Part shown: positions 16,360 to 24,195 of the stretch, in pieces
How the letters are laid out: the number at the start of each line of letters is the position of its first letter
Position numbering within the stretch: the stretch's first letter is position 1
From: CAWBOV01 sp963790525
GTDB taxonomy: Bacteria > Actinomycetota > Actinomycetes > Mycobacteriales > Jatrophihabitantaceae
Assembly (NCBI GenBank): GCA_963790525.1
Contig: CAWBOV010000002.1
Coordinates: 930,001 to 994,000, forward strand
Length of the DNA: 64,000 nt
Direction of reading: 5' to 3'
Made by a program: the position numbers and the translations under genes
Notes under the pieces: generated by a model
Databases searched by the model: none
The model's input: the letters and a program-made list of their open reading frames with translations, nothing else
What the model was told of the DNA's origin: nothing

Positions 16360-18572
16360 TCAGTGCGTAAGGGTGTGATCGCGCAGGGTCACGCCGGCGG
16401 AGTCGGTGGGATCCGCGGCGTCGACCTCGACGTGGGGTAGCACGCGGTCGAGCCAGGGTGGCAGCCACCAGTTCCGGTTGCCGAGCAAGTGCATGGCGGC
16501 GGGGACCAGGATCGTGCGGAGCAGCAGCGCGTCGAGGAGGATCGCGGCGGCGAGGCCGAGGCCGAATTCGCCGATGGGTCGGCGGCCTTCGAGGACGAAG
16601 GCGAGGAAGACGAGCACCATGATGGCTGCGGCCGCGGTGATGACGCGTCCGGTCTCGACCTGTCCGATGCGCACTGCGCGGGCCGTGTCCCTGGTGCGAG
16701 CCCATTCCTCGTGGATTCGGCTGACGAGGAACACCTGGTAGTCCATCGAGAGGCCGAACAGGATCGCGATCAGCATGACGGGCAGGAACGATTCGATCGG
16801 GCCAGGTTTGCCCAGGCCGATCGCGTCCGAGCCCCACCCCCACTGGAAGACGGCGACGACGACACCGAAGGCGGCGCCGGCGGCGAGAACGTTCATGACG
16901 GCGGCGGTCACTGGGATGACGATGCTGCGGAACGCGATCATCAGGAGCAGGCAGCCGAACAGGACGACGACACTCAGGAACAAGGGCAGCTTGGAGCTGA
17001 GCACGGCTGCGAAGTCGTGGAACACCGCGGTCTGGCCGCCGACGTAGACCCTGAGCGTGGTGCCGTGTTCCGCGGCCGGGATGACGCTGTCGCGCAGGTG
17101 ATCGATCAGATCAGTGGTGTGCGGCGGACTGTGGCGAGCTCGTCGGCACCACGTCCAGGACGGTCACCGGTGAGCCGGGCGTCGTCGCCGGCGTGGAGAC
17201 CGACGCGACTCCCGGCGTCGCCCTGATCGTCGAGGCGAGCGTGTCGAAGGCCTGCCTGGCTGACGGGTCCGGGGTACCGCCGACAACCAGCAGCGGCCCG
17301 TCGAAGCCGGGCCCGAACCCACGGGCCAGCAGGTCGTAGGCCTTGCGCGTCGTCGAGGCGGCCGGGTCGTTGCCCTGGTCGGAGGATCCGAGGCGGATCG
17401 ACAGCGCGGGGACGAGCAGGACGATCATCACGGCGAGCGCGGCGACGGACAGGAGCGCCGGCCGTCGCTGCACGAAGGTCGCCCACCGCAACCACGGACC
17501 GCCACGCGCTGGTGAGTCCACGATCGCGTCGTCGATGGGCGCGGCGGCGAGGCGACGACGTTCGCGGCGACTGAGCACCCGCATCCCGAGCAACCCGAAC
17601 AGGGCGGGTAGCAGCGTCGTCGCGGCGGCGACGGCGAAGGCCACGGTGATGGCAGCGGCCAGCCCGACCCCGGTCAGGAAGTCGATGTCGAGAACCAACA
17701 GGCCGAGCATGGCGATCGCGACCGTGGCCCCGGCGAACACGACGGCCCGTCCGGACGTCGCCAGGGCAGTGATCGCGGACTGCTCCGGGGTCAGCCCGGA
17801 TCGGAGTCCCCTGCGGTGGCGGGTGACGACGAACAGGGCGTAGTCGACGGCAACGCCGATGCCGATCAGCGCCGCGACACTGGGGGTGATGGAGTTGATC
17901 GACAGACTGTGGCTGAGCAATCCCACGATCTCGACGCCCGCTCCGACCGCGGCGATCGCGGCCAGCAACGGGATGAGGGTGGCCAGCAGCGAGCCGAACG
18001 CCAGGAAGAGCACGATCGCAGCCGCGGCAAGCCCGATGGCGACGCTGCCCGAGACCGGGCTGCCCTTGAGGGTCTGGAACGCGCCACCACCGAACTCGAC
18101 CTGGAGTTGCGGGCTCCGCAGCGTCGTCACCGTCGACACGAGTGGATCGATCTCGGACCTGGTGAGGCTCTGATCCGGTCGGGTGAAACTCACCACCGCG
18201 TAGGCGGTGCGGCCGTCTGCGCTCACCTGCCCCTGTCCGCCGGTTGCGTAGGGGCTTCGGATGGAGGCCACGTAGGGCGCCGAGGCGGCCCGGTCCAGGG
18301 TGTCCTGCACGTCCGCCCTGATCGACGAGCCTGAGACGAGTCGGTCCGCGCCCACGGTGTGGATGACGATCGTGTCGTCGCCCGACCCCGCCCGCAGGCT
18401 GCTCTGCGCCAGCAGACTCTGGGCCCGGCTCGAGTCGGTACCCGGCAGCGAGAAGCCGTCGGTGTACTCCTTCCCCGCCTTCTTGGTCACGCCGACGAGG
18501 ACGACGAGCATCACGACCCAGGACACGAGCACGATGATCCGGTGCCGGAAGCACCAGCGGCAAGGCGCTCAC
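16360..18572 (-). pseudogene. MMPL/RND-family transporter, two frameshifts
   Basis: About 735 codons of an MMPL exporter. N-terminal helix RWCFRHRIIVLVSWVVMLVV is readable only after a one-base shift near 18560 from the GTG start at 18572. The first half has the loop with SRAQSLLAQ, then membrane helices including VAALIGIGVAVDYALFVVTR. The second half, in another frame from about 17110, has ESFLPVMLIAILFGLSMDYQ and EEWARTRDTARAVRIGQ. The two GxxxDY motifs carry the proton-relay aspartates. Such proteins export lipids or drugs using the proton gradient. It is divergent from its likely TetR regulator. Confidence 0.85.
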
Positions 18573-18719
18573 GCGGTGCTCCGAAGCGGAGTGAAGTCGC
18601 CGTGTGCCCGGGCTCCTCGGCCGGGGTCGGGATCAGCCGGTTCGCCCGTCCCTCCCGGCCGGCGTCGGTGCGGGGGACAGGTCGAGTCGTCGCTCGTGAA
18701 TGGTTCATGGCTCCGAGTG

Positions 18720-18790
18720 TCAGTCAGGCAACTGACTGTAGTCAAGAGCCAGCACCTGCCTTCGGGGCCTATACTCAGTTGTGTGACTGA
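18720..18790. promoter_or_regulatory. Two TCAGT-N6-ACTGA operators
   Basis: Identical-arm inverted repeats at 18720-18735 (spacer CAGGCA) and 18775-18790 (spacer TGTGTG), start-to-start 55 bases. The first also forms a longer repeat CAGTCAG-GCAA-CTGACTG. The second covers the GTG start of the TetR gene, so the regulator should block its own translation start or a leaderless transcript as well as the MMPL promoter. Confidence 0.78.
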
Positions 18791-19376
18791 TTCGAAATCT
18801 GTGGCTGCGACCACCGCTCAGCGCGGGAAGGCGAACCGGGACCGGCTCGTCGCGGCGGCCCGCAAGGTCCTGCACGAGCAGGGCGTCGAACGGACGACCC
18901 TCGTGCTGGTCGCCGCGGAGGCCGACATCCCCGTCGGCAACATCTACTACTACTTCAAGACCAAGGGTGATCTGGTCGCCGCTGTCCTGGACGCCTACGA
19001 CGACAGTTATCAGGTGCTCGATGCCATGCTGGCCCGGCATCGCACGCCGAAGGCGCGGCTCAAGGCGTTACTGCAGATCTGGGCGTCCTCGCCCGACCGC
19101 ATCGCCATGTACGGCTGCCCTATCGGGTCCTTGTGCTCGGAGCTCGACAAACGCGACGACGACGTCCGACGCCGCGCGGCGACCGTGTTCGGGCGGCTCA
19201 TCACCATCGCCGAAGGCCAGTTCGCTCAGCTCGGCCGACGTGACGCCCACCAACTCGCCGTGTCGCTCGTGGCGTCGTGGGAAGGGATCGCGCTTCTTGC
19301 CAACACGCTCCGCGATCCCACAATGATCACGACCGAGATCCGCCGCCTCGAACGATGGATCGACTCGTTGTCCTGA
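18783..19376 (+). CDS. TetR-family regulator opposite the MMPL transporter
   Basis: 197 residues from GTG 18783. The HTH is DRLVAAARKVLHEQGVERTTLVLVAAEADIPVGNIYYYFKTKGDLVAAVL. The C-terminal domain contains YGCPIGSLCSELDKRDDDVRR, like the LmrA/YxaF type of TetR proteins that control drug efflux. A longer open frame reaches back to 18300 but overlaps the MMPL gene and has no TetR-like residues. Operators over its start suggest autoregulation. Confidence 0.92.
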   Translation: MTDSKSVAATTAQRGKANRDRLVAAARKVLHEQGVERTTLVLVAAEADIPVGNIYYYFKTKGDLVAAVLDAYDDSYQVLDAMLARHRTPKARLKALLQIWASSPDRIAMYGCPIGSLCSELDKRDDDVRRRAATVFGRLITIAEGQFAQLGRRDAHQLAVSLVASWEGIALLANTLRDPTMITTEIRRLERWIDSLS

Positions 19377-19398
19377 ACCGCGGTTCATACGGCGGCGC

Positions 19399-19425
19399 GG
19401 CCGGAGCGGCCGGAGCGGCCGGAGC
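19399..19425. repeat. Three 9-bp tandem repeats (GGCCGGAGC)
   Basis: Three exact copies of GGCCGGAGC in the 102-base gap between two convergent tetR genes. It is non-coding and could be a slippage product. Confidence 0.8.
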
Positions 19426-19478
19426 GGCAAGGCTGACAGTCCCTCTGGATCCGGGGCAGCATCACTGCTCGACGTACG

Positions 19479-20069
19479 TCAGCGACGGGCGCGAGGGCGT
19501 GGCCGGCTGGCGGAACGGTCCGCTTCGCCGGCCAGGACGGCGCTCGAGATGACATCGAAGAGATGGTCGGCGCGTGGCGCGAGCGCGGGCTGATCGTAGA
19601 GCCACGCGAGTGCCGCGACCAGCGCGAACAGGTCGGTGCCGTCGAGATCGGCCCGCGCTATACCCGCGGCGTGAGCGCGTTCGAGGGCGCGCGTGCCCGC
19701 GTCGTGCAGCGCGACGCAGGAGGCGTTGAGTGCGGATTCCGTGTCCTCCATGGCGGCCGTCAGCAGCGCCGCGACACCCCGGTACTCGTGGGTGAGCGCG
19801 ACGCTGTCGCGGAGCCACGCGACGAGGGCATCCTCGGGTGTGCTCGACGTCTCGCGATCGGCCGCTTGTGCCGTCAGCTCGTCGACATTGGTCCGGAGCA
19901 GCGCCTCGAGCAGCGCCTCTCGCGTCGGGAAGTGGCGGTACAGCGTGCCGAGCCCGACGTCTGCTCTGCGGGCGACATCGCGCAGTGACGCCTCCGCCCC
20001 CTGCTCGGTCACGACCTCGCGCCCCACCGCGAGCAGGCGGTCGTAGTTCTTCCTGGCGTCGGCTCGCAT
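19479..20069 (-). CDS. TetR-family regulator (SbtR-like)
   Basis: 196 residues. HTH: KNYDRLLAVGREVVTEQGAEASLRDVARRADVGLGTLYRHFPTREALLEALL. The C-terminal domain (VAWLRDSVALTHEYRGVAALL and DLFALVAALAWLYDQPAL) is of the kind seen in SbtR-like TetR proteins. ATG 20069 is preferred to the in-frame ATG 20099, whose ten extra residues are not TetR-like. It is transcribed in the same direction as the reductase-like gene at 20181-20849, 111 bases upstream of it, and may regulate that unit. Confidence 0.92.
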   Translation of the reverse strand: MRADARKNYDRLLAVGREVVTEQGAEASLRDVARRADVGLGTLYRHFPTREALLEALLRTNVDELTAQAADRETSSTPEDALVAWLRDSVALTHEYRGVAALLTAAMEDTESALNASCVALHDAGTRALERAHAAGIARADLDGTDLFALVAALAWLYDQPALAPRADHLFDVISSAVLAGEADRSASRPRPRARR

Positions 20070-20180
20070 CTGTCTCCCGGATCGAGTGAGGCAGCGCACG
20101 GTACATCCGGTGCACTGACCCGCTTAGGGTAGCCCGGCGAGGGTCGTAGTGGACACCGGGTGATCGTTGACGACGAGCGG

Positions 20181-20849
20181 CTACCGGGTGGCTGCGGCGA
20201 GGGCCGCCCGGATGACGTCCTCGCCGGCCGGCCGGCCCGACTCGTCCGAGTACGGCCCGTAGGGACTCCCCCACACCGGAGTGCCCGTCTCCTGCCGCCA
20301 GCTGTCGGCCAGCGGTCCTGCATGCACCACGCTGTAGCCGATGGAGTCGATGAATGCAGTCACTGCTCCCGATGCCTGTGCTGAGTCGCCGGCGATCGGC
20401 AGGTACGAGTGGTCGTCCGCTGCCGCCGGGCGCGCCAGCGACACCAGGTGCTTGAAGAAGATGGTGTTGAATGCCTTCACGAGCAGGGCGTCCGGGACGT
20501 ACCGCTGCAGCAGCTCGGTCGAGGTGAGCGACGACTCGTCGAGCTCCGGGATGTGGCCGTCGCGCTCTAGGCCGTAGTTGCAGGTGTCGATGACCGTCTT
20601 CCCGGCTAGTGGTGCGGCAGGCAGGTCGGGGAAGGCGCTGACCGGCACCGAGATCACCACGATGTCGCCGGCGGCGGCAGCCTCCTCGCTCGTCGCCGCG
20701 GACGCCCGCGGCCCCAGTTCCGCAACCGTGTCCGCGAGAGTTGCGGGACCGCGCGAATTGCTCAGCACCACCCGGTGCCCCGCCTCGATGGCGAGCCGCG
20801 CGATGGCCGTGCCGAGCTGTCCGCTTCCGATGATTCCCACAGTCGTCAT
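20181..20849 (-). CDS. NADPH-dependent F420 reductase-like dinucleotide-binding protein (copy 3)
   Basis: 222 residues. TVGIIGSGQLGTAIARLAIEAG is the Rossmann loop and VVLSNSRGP the NADP site. IVVISVPVSAFPDLPAAPL, KTVIDTCNYGLERDGHIPEL and LLVKAFNTIFFKHL follow, the last carrying the family KAFN motif. Length and motifs match COG2085 proteins. It is followed on the same strand by the tetR gene and preceded by the SDR gene. Confidence 0.88.
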   Translation of the reverse strand: MTTVGIIGSGQLGTAIARLAIEAGHRVVLSNSRGPATLADTVAELGPRASAATSEEAAAAGDIVVISVPVSAFPDLPAAPLAGKTVIDTCNYGLERDGHIPELDESSLTSTELLQRYVPDALLVKAFNTIFFKHLVSLARPAAADDHSYLPIAGDSAQASGAVTAFIDSIGYSVVHAGPLADSWRQETGTPVWGSPYGPYSDESGRPAGEDVIRAALAAATR

Positions 20850-20906
20850 GTTCCTCAGCTTCCTTCCGGAAAGATCCGTGTCGTCGACATGTGCTCGGAG
20901 CTGCCG

Positions 20907-21842
20907 TCAGGCGGCGGGGAAGTAATGGCCGTTGTCCAGATCGGCGAGCAGGCCGGGCTGCGAGGGTTGCCAGCCGAGGGTCCGGCGGGTGATGAGGTTG
21001 GACGCCGGGTAGCTCTGCGTGACGATGTTCGCGAGGAACCCGAAGTAACCCGGCAGCATCAGTTCGTCCAGGGGGATGCTCACAGCGGGCAGTCCCAGGC
21101 GGGTGCCGATGGCCTCGGCGATCCGGCGCAGCGGGATGCCCTCGTCGGCGACCGCGTGCCAGTGCTTGCCGCCCGGCCCGTTCTCCAGCGCCAGGCGGAA
21201 CACGGAGGCGACATCGTGGATGTGCACGGCGTTCCACAGGTTCTCGCCGTCTCCGGGGTAGCCGGCGAAGCCCTTCTCCCGCGCGAGCGCGATCAGCGAC
21301 GGGAGGAAGCCGGCACGATCGGTCGTGCCGTGCGCGATGTTGGCGATGCGCACGACCGACGACCGGATCCCCCGCTCGGCGAGGTCGATGACTGCGGTCT
21401 CCACGACGTTGCGAACCCGCAGCGTGCCCCTGTGCTCGTCGCCGACGGGAAGGGCAGGGTCCTCCTCGGTGGTCTGTCGGCCCAGCTGCCCGGACGAGCC
21501 GATGCTCCCCGCCGCGACCAGCGGCTTGCCGGTTCCCGCGAGTGCCTCGCCGTACGCGAGCATCACGGGGAGCTCAGCGGCGGACACCGCGTCCATCCCG
21601 CCGAACGGAAGCAGGTCCTGCCGGTGCGCGACGTGGATGACGCCGTCGGAATCCGCCGCTGCCTCCATGAGCCCCTCGAGGTCCTGCAGGTCACCCCGAC
21701 GCACCTTTGCGCCGAGCGCGGACACCGTTGCCGCAGCTGTGTCCGACCGGGCCAGGCCGGTGACCTCGTGCCCGGCGGCAATGAGCTCGGGAATGATGTA
21801 CGAACCGGAATGGCCGGTCCCGCCAGTGACGAAAACGCGCAC
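20907..21842 (-). CDS. Atypical/extended SDR NAD-dependent epimerase-like protein
   Basis: 311 residues. MRVFVTGGTGHSGSYIIPEL is the TGxxGxxG NAD(P)-binding loop. AKVRRGDLQDLEGL is the acidic turn of extended SDRs. DGVIHVAH precedes the substrate region. The active site looks atypical, as no clear YxxxK is present; the segment WNAVHIHDVASVFRLAL matches the HVDDVA-like block of the family. It lies between two reductase-like genes on the same strand with 50-60 base gaps. Confidence 0.87.
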   Translation of the reverse strand: MRVFVTGGTGHSGSYIIPELIAAGHEVTGLARSDTAAATVSALGAKVRRGDLQDLEGLMEAAADSDGVIHVAHRQDLLPFGGMDAVSAAELPVMLAYGEALAGTGKPLVAAGSIGSSGQLGRQTTEEDPALPVGDEHRGTLRVRNVVETAVIDLAERGIRSSVVRIANIAHGTTDRAGFLPSLIALAREKGFAGYPGDGENLWNAVHIHDVASVFRLALENGPGGKHWHAVADEGIPLRRIAEAIGTRLGLPAVSIPLDELMLPGYFGFLANIVTQSYPASNLITRRTLGWQPSQPGLLADLDNGHYFPAA

Positions 21843-21894
21843 GGTACTGCTCCTTGTGATCGATGTGGACGACGAAGAACTGGTGCGGGCGCGC

Positions 21895-22518
21895 TCAGTC
21901 GGAAAGGGTGACGCCGAGGGAGAAGTTGAAGTTCCCGACGCCGTGGTTGGCCAGGCTGATCATCACGACACCCATTCCTTCCAGCCAACGGGCGACCTCC
22001 AAACCACCGGCATCCAGCGCGCGCAGGCCGAGCGTCTCGATGAATGCCGACACGCGTGCCTTCGCGTCCGCGTCGTCGCCGGCGATGAGAACGTCCAGCG
22101 GGGCGCCCTGGGCGAGGATGTGGCCGAAGACGGTGTTGAACGCCTTCACGACCTGCGCGCTCGCCGGGACGGCCTTGGCGATCTCCTGCGCGCCGGAGCT
22201 ACCGTCCGGCGTGACCAGCGCGGTGGCGTCGGCGTTGGAGGTGTTGGCGATGTCGACGATGACCTTGCCGGCCAGGGCGTCCCCGTAGTGAGTGACGAGC
22301 GCCACGGCGCTGGCGTACGGCACCGCGAGGATGACGATCTCGCCGGCAGGAACCGTACCGAGGGTTCCCGCCGTCGCCCCGCCGCCGAGCGCGGCTGCAA
22401 GCTCCTCGGCCCTGGCCGCGTCGCGTCCGATGACCTCGACGGCGTTGCCGCCCGCGATCGCGCGAGCGGCGATGGCGCCGGCCATGCCCCCCAGACCGAT
22501 GATGCTGATGCTGCTCAT
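21895..22518 (-). CDS. NADPH-dependent F420 reductase-like dinucleotide-binding protein (copy 4)
   Basis: 207 residues from ATG 22518. ISIIGLGGMAGAIAARAIAGG is a GxGxxA variant of the Rossmann loop, then VEVIGRDAA. EIVILAVPYASAVALVTHYG, KVIVDIANTSNADATALV and AQVVKAFNTVFGHILAQG complete the COG2085 pattern. The C-terminal SLANHGVGNFNFSLGV is conserved in one subgroup of these proteins. It is the first gene of the minus-strand set 22518-19479. Confidence 0.88.
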   Translation of the reverse strand: MSSISIIGLGGMAGAIAARAIAGGNAVEVIGRDAARAEELAAALGGGATAGTLGTVPAGEIVILAVPYASAVALVTHYGDALAGKVIVDIANTSNADATALVTPDGSSGAQEIAKAVPASAQVVKAFNTVFGHILAQGAPLDVLIAGDDADAKARVSAFIETLGLRALDAGGLEVARWLEGMGVVMISLANHGVGNFNFSLGVTLSD

Positions 22519-22597
22519 GGCGTGCCTGCTTTCTCCAGTGTTGATCGAAATTCCGCCGCCGAGGGAGAACCCCACTGCCGACCCGTGCTGCACTAAT

Positions 22598-22633
22598 CGG
22601 AGCACTAGTCCATTTATACGGGGCACTGCTCCG
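22598..22633. promoter_or_regulatory. Inverted repeat and AT-rich promoter-like region
   Basis: CGGAGCA (22598-22604) and TGCTCCG (22627-22633) are exact inverted arms around a spacer that contains ATTTATA, the most AT-rich run nearby. A second nested pair GTGCT/AGCAC overlaps the left arm. It is a plausible operator-promoter for the divergent genes starting at 22518 and 22683. Confidence 0.5.
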
Positions 22634-22682
22634 TTACGCAAATCAGCGATCGGGAATGCAGTCGTTCGGTCGAGCCGGTCAC

Positions 22683-23519
22683 ATGACGGTCCCGCCTGGC
22701 CGTGGCAGGGTGGTCGGCGTGCAGGTGCATCACCTCAACTGCGGCACCATGACGCCGTTGTCGATCGGACGGCTCGTGTGCCACGTGCTGCTGTGCGAAG
22801 CCGACGGTGGCTTGGTCTTGATCGACACCGGGTTCGGCCTGGCCGACTGCGCAGACCACCGCCGAATCGGCCCGGCGCGGCTGTTCCTGAACGCCAGGTT
22901 CGGCGCGGCGGAGTCAGCAGTCAGGCAGGTGGAGGCGCTGGGATTCTCACGCGCAGACGTGCGCCACATCGTGATCACGCATTTCGACTTCGACCACGTC
23001 GGCGGTCTCAGCGACTTCCCGGATGCCATGGTGCACACCACCGCGACCGAGTTCGGCGCCGCGACGAACCCACCGACGCGTAACGAACGGCGACGCTATC
23101 GCAGCGCCCAGTGGGCGCACGCGCCGAGAATGCGGACCTACCGCGGCGGCGGTGAACGATGGCAGGGTTTCGACACGGCATACCCCGTCGCAGGGGTGGA
23201 CGGAGTGGTCATCGTGCCGATGCACGGACACACGCGCGGGCATGCGCTCGTCGCCGTCGATGCCGGCGCCCGCGGTTGGCTGCTGCACGCCGGGGACGCA
23301 GTGTTCGACCGCTCATCGATCGCGATTGCCGCGGATCCCGACACCGACCGACACCCGCGCCGTGCCCTTCGGCTGTTCGAACAGGCGGTCGCGCTGGAGC
23401 GCTCCGCGATCGCAGCCAATCACGAGCGCTTGGCCCGGATTCGCAGTGCTGGGACCGCGACCGTGATTCCAGCACACGATCCCGTGATCTTCGATCGCCT
23501 CGCGGCGGCCTCGACCTGA
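22683..23519 (+). CDS. Metallo-beta-lactamase-fold hydrolase
   Basis: About 278 residues. HIVITHFDFDHVGGLSDF is the metal motif HxDxDH. GHTRGHALVAVD has the next ligand, LLHAGDAVFD the bridging Asp and VIPAHDP the last His, so both metal sites are complete. VLIDTGFGLADC lies before the first motif. Related proteins include quorum-quenching lactonases and other hydrolases; the substrate is not evident. ATG 22683 or GTG 22719 could be the start (a further ATG is at 22656). It is transcribed opposite the reductase-like genes. Confidence 0.88.
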   Translation: MTVPPGRGRVVGVQVHHLNCGTMTPLSIGRLVCHVLLCEADGGLVLIDTGFGLADCADHRRIGPARLFLNARFGAAESAVRQVEALGFSRADVRHIVITHFDFDHVGGLSDFPDAMVHTTATEFGAATNPPTRNERRRYRSAQWAHAPRMRTYRGGGERWQGFDTAYPVAGVDGVVIVPMHGHTRGHALVAVDAGARGWLLHAGDAVFDRSSIAIAADPDTDRHPRRALRLFEQAVALERSAIAANHERLARIRSAGTATVIPAHDPVIFDRLAAAST

Positions 23520-23532
23520 CTGATCGTCCTGG

Positions 23533-24120
23533 CTATCCGGCGCGTGCGCCGTCGCGGGCCGCTACCGCATCCGTCGGAGGGGACGCCCGGTGGCGGGCTC
23601 TGAAGGCGGCGACCTTTGCCTTGTTGCCGCACTCGGCCATACCGCACCAGCGACGCGTGCCCGCTCGCGAGGTGTCGATGAACAGGCGTGTGCATAGGGG
23701 GTTCTCGCATTCCCGTAGTCGCGACCGATCCGCGCCGCCGAGCAGGTCGAGGGCGTCGCGGACCAGCATCGTCAGCACCTGGTCGACTGTGCCCGCCCGC
23801 CGCACGGTGCCTCGGGCGTCCAGTCTCACGTCGGGACCTCCGCGCGCGGCAGTGGCGTTGAGCCGGGCGACATCGGCGCGCGGCACGGTGCGGCCATCGC
23901 GGGCCGCGGCGAATGCGCGGTACAGCGACTCCCGAACCGCTATGACGCAGCTCAGGGCTTCCGCGTCCACCGGGCCGACGAGCTTCACCAGAAGGCCGCT
24001 CGCCTCCACCCAGGCGCGCCACGCCGACGCGTCGCCGAGCTGCTCCTCACGGCGGTCGCGTCGCCATTTCAGGGTGCCGACCAGGTCGAGGCTGGGACGC
24101 CCACTCACGAATGCGAACAC
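23533..24120 (-). CDS. ABATE/CGNR zinc-finger transcriptional regulator
   Basis: 195 residues. The N-terminal ABATE domain begins FVSGRPSLDLVGTLKWR. The C-terminal CGNR zinc finger reads RLRECENPLCTRLFID, then RRWCGMAECGNKAKVAAFRAR, with four cysteines and the CGNK box. GTG 24120 is taken as start because an exact 21-bp inverted repeat sits directly before it; an ATG at 24156 would place the repeat inside the coding region. CGNR proteins are putative stress regulators. It is divergent from the DinB/C-S lyase fusion and most likely controls it. Confidence 0.85.
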   Translation of the reverse strand: MFAFVSGRPSLDLVGTLKWRRDRREEQLGDASAWRAWVEASGLLVKLVGPVDAEALSCVIAVRESLYRAFAAARDGRTVPRADVARLNATAARGGPDVRLDARGTVRRAGTVDQVLTMLVRDALDLLGGADRSRLRECENPLCTRLFIDTSRAGTRRWCGMAECGNKAKVAAFRARHRASPPTDAVAARDGARAG

Positions 24121-24141
24121 GTAACCAGTTTGACTGGTTAC
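24121..24141. promoter_or_regulatory. 21-bp inverted repeat between CGNR and fusion gene
   Basis: GTAACCAGT and ACTGGTTAC are perfect 9-bp arms around TTG. A partial copy (CTGGTAAC) follows 15-20 bases later. It adjoins the CGNR start and lies 55 bases before the fusion gene start, suggesting an autoregulated divergent operator. Confidence 0.75.
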
Positions 24142-24195
24142 ACGCTCCAGTGCCAACCTGGTAACTGCCTGAACCCGTTACCGAAGGAGATCCCG

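Noticed and set aside
19399..19425. GGCCGGAGC tandem repeats as a regulatory element
   Set aside because: Lies between two convergent gene ends and looks like slippage; no hairpin with a U-tract.
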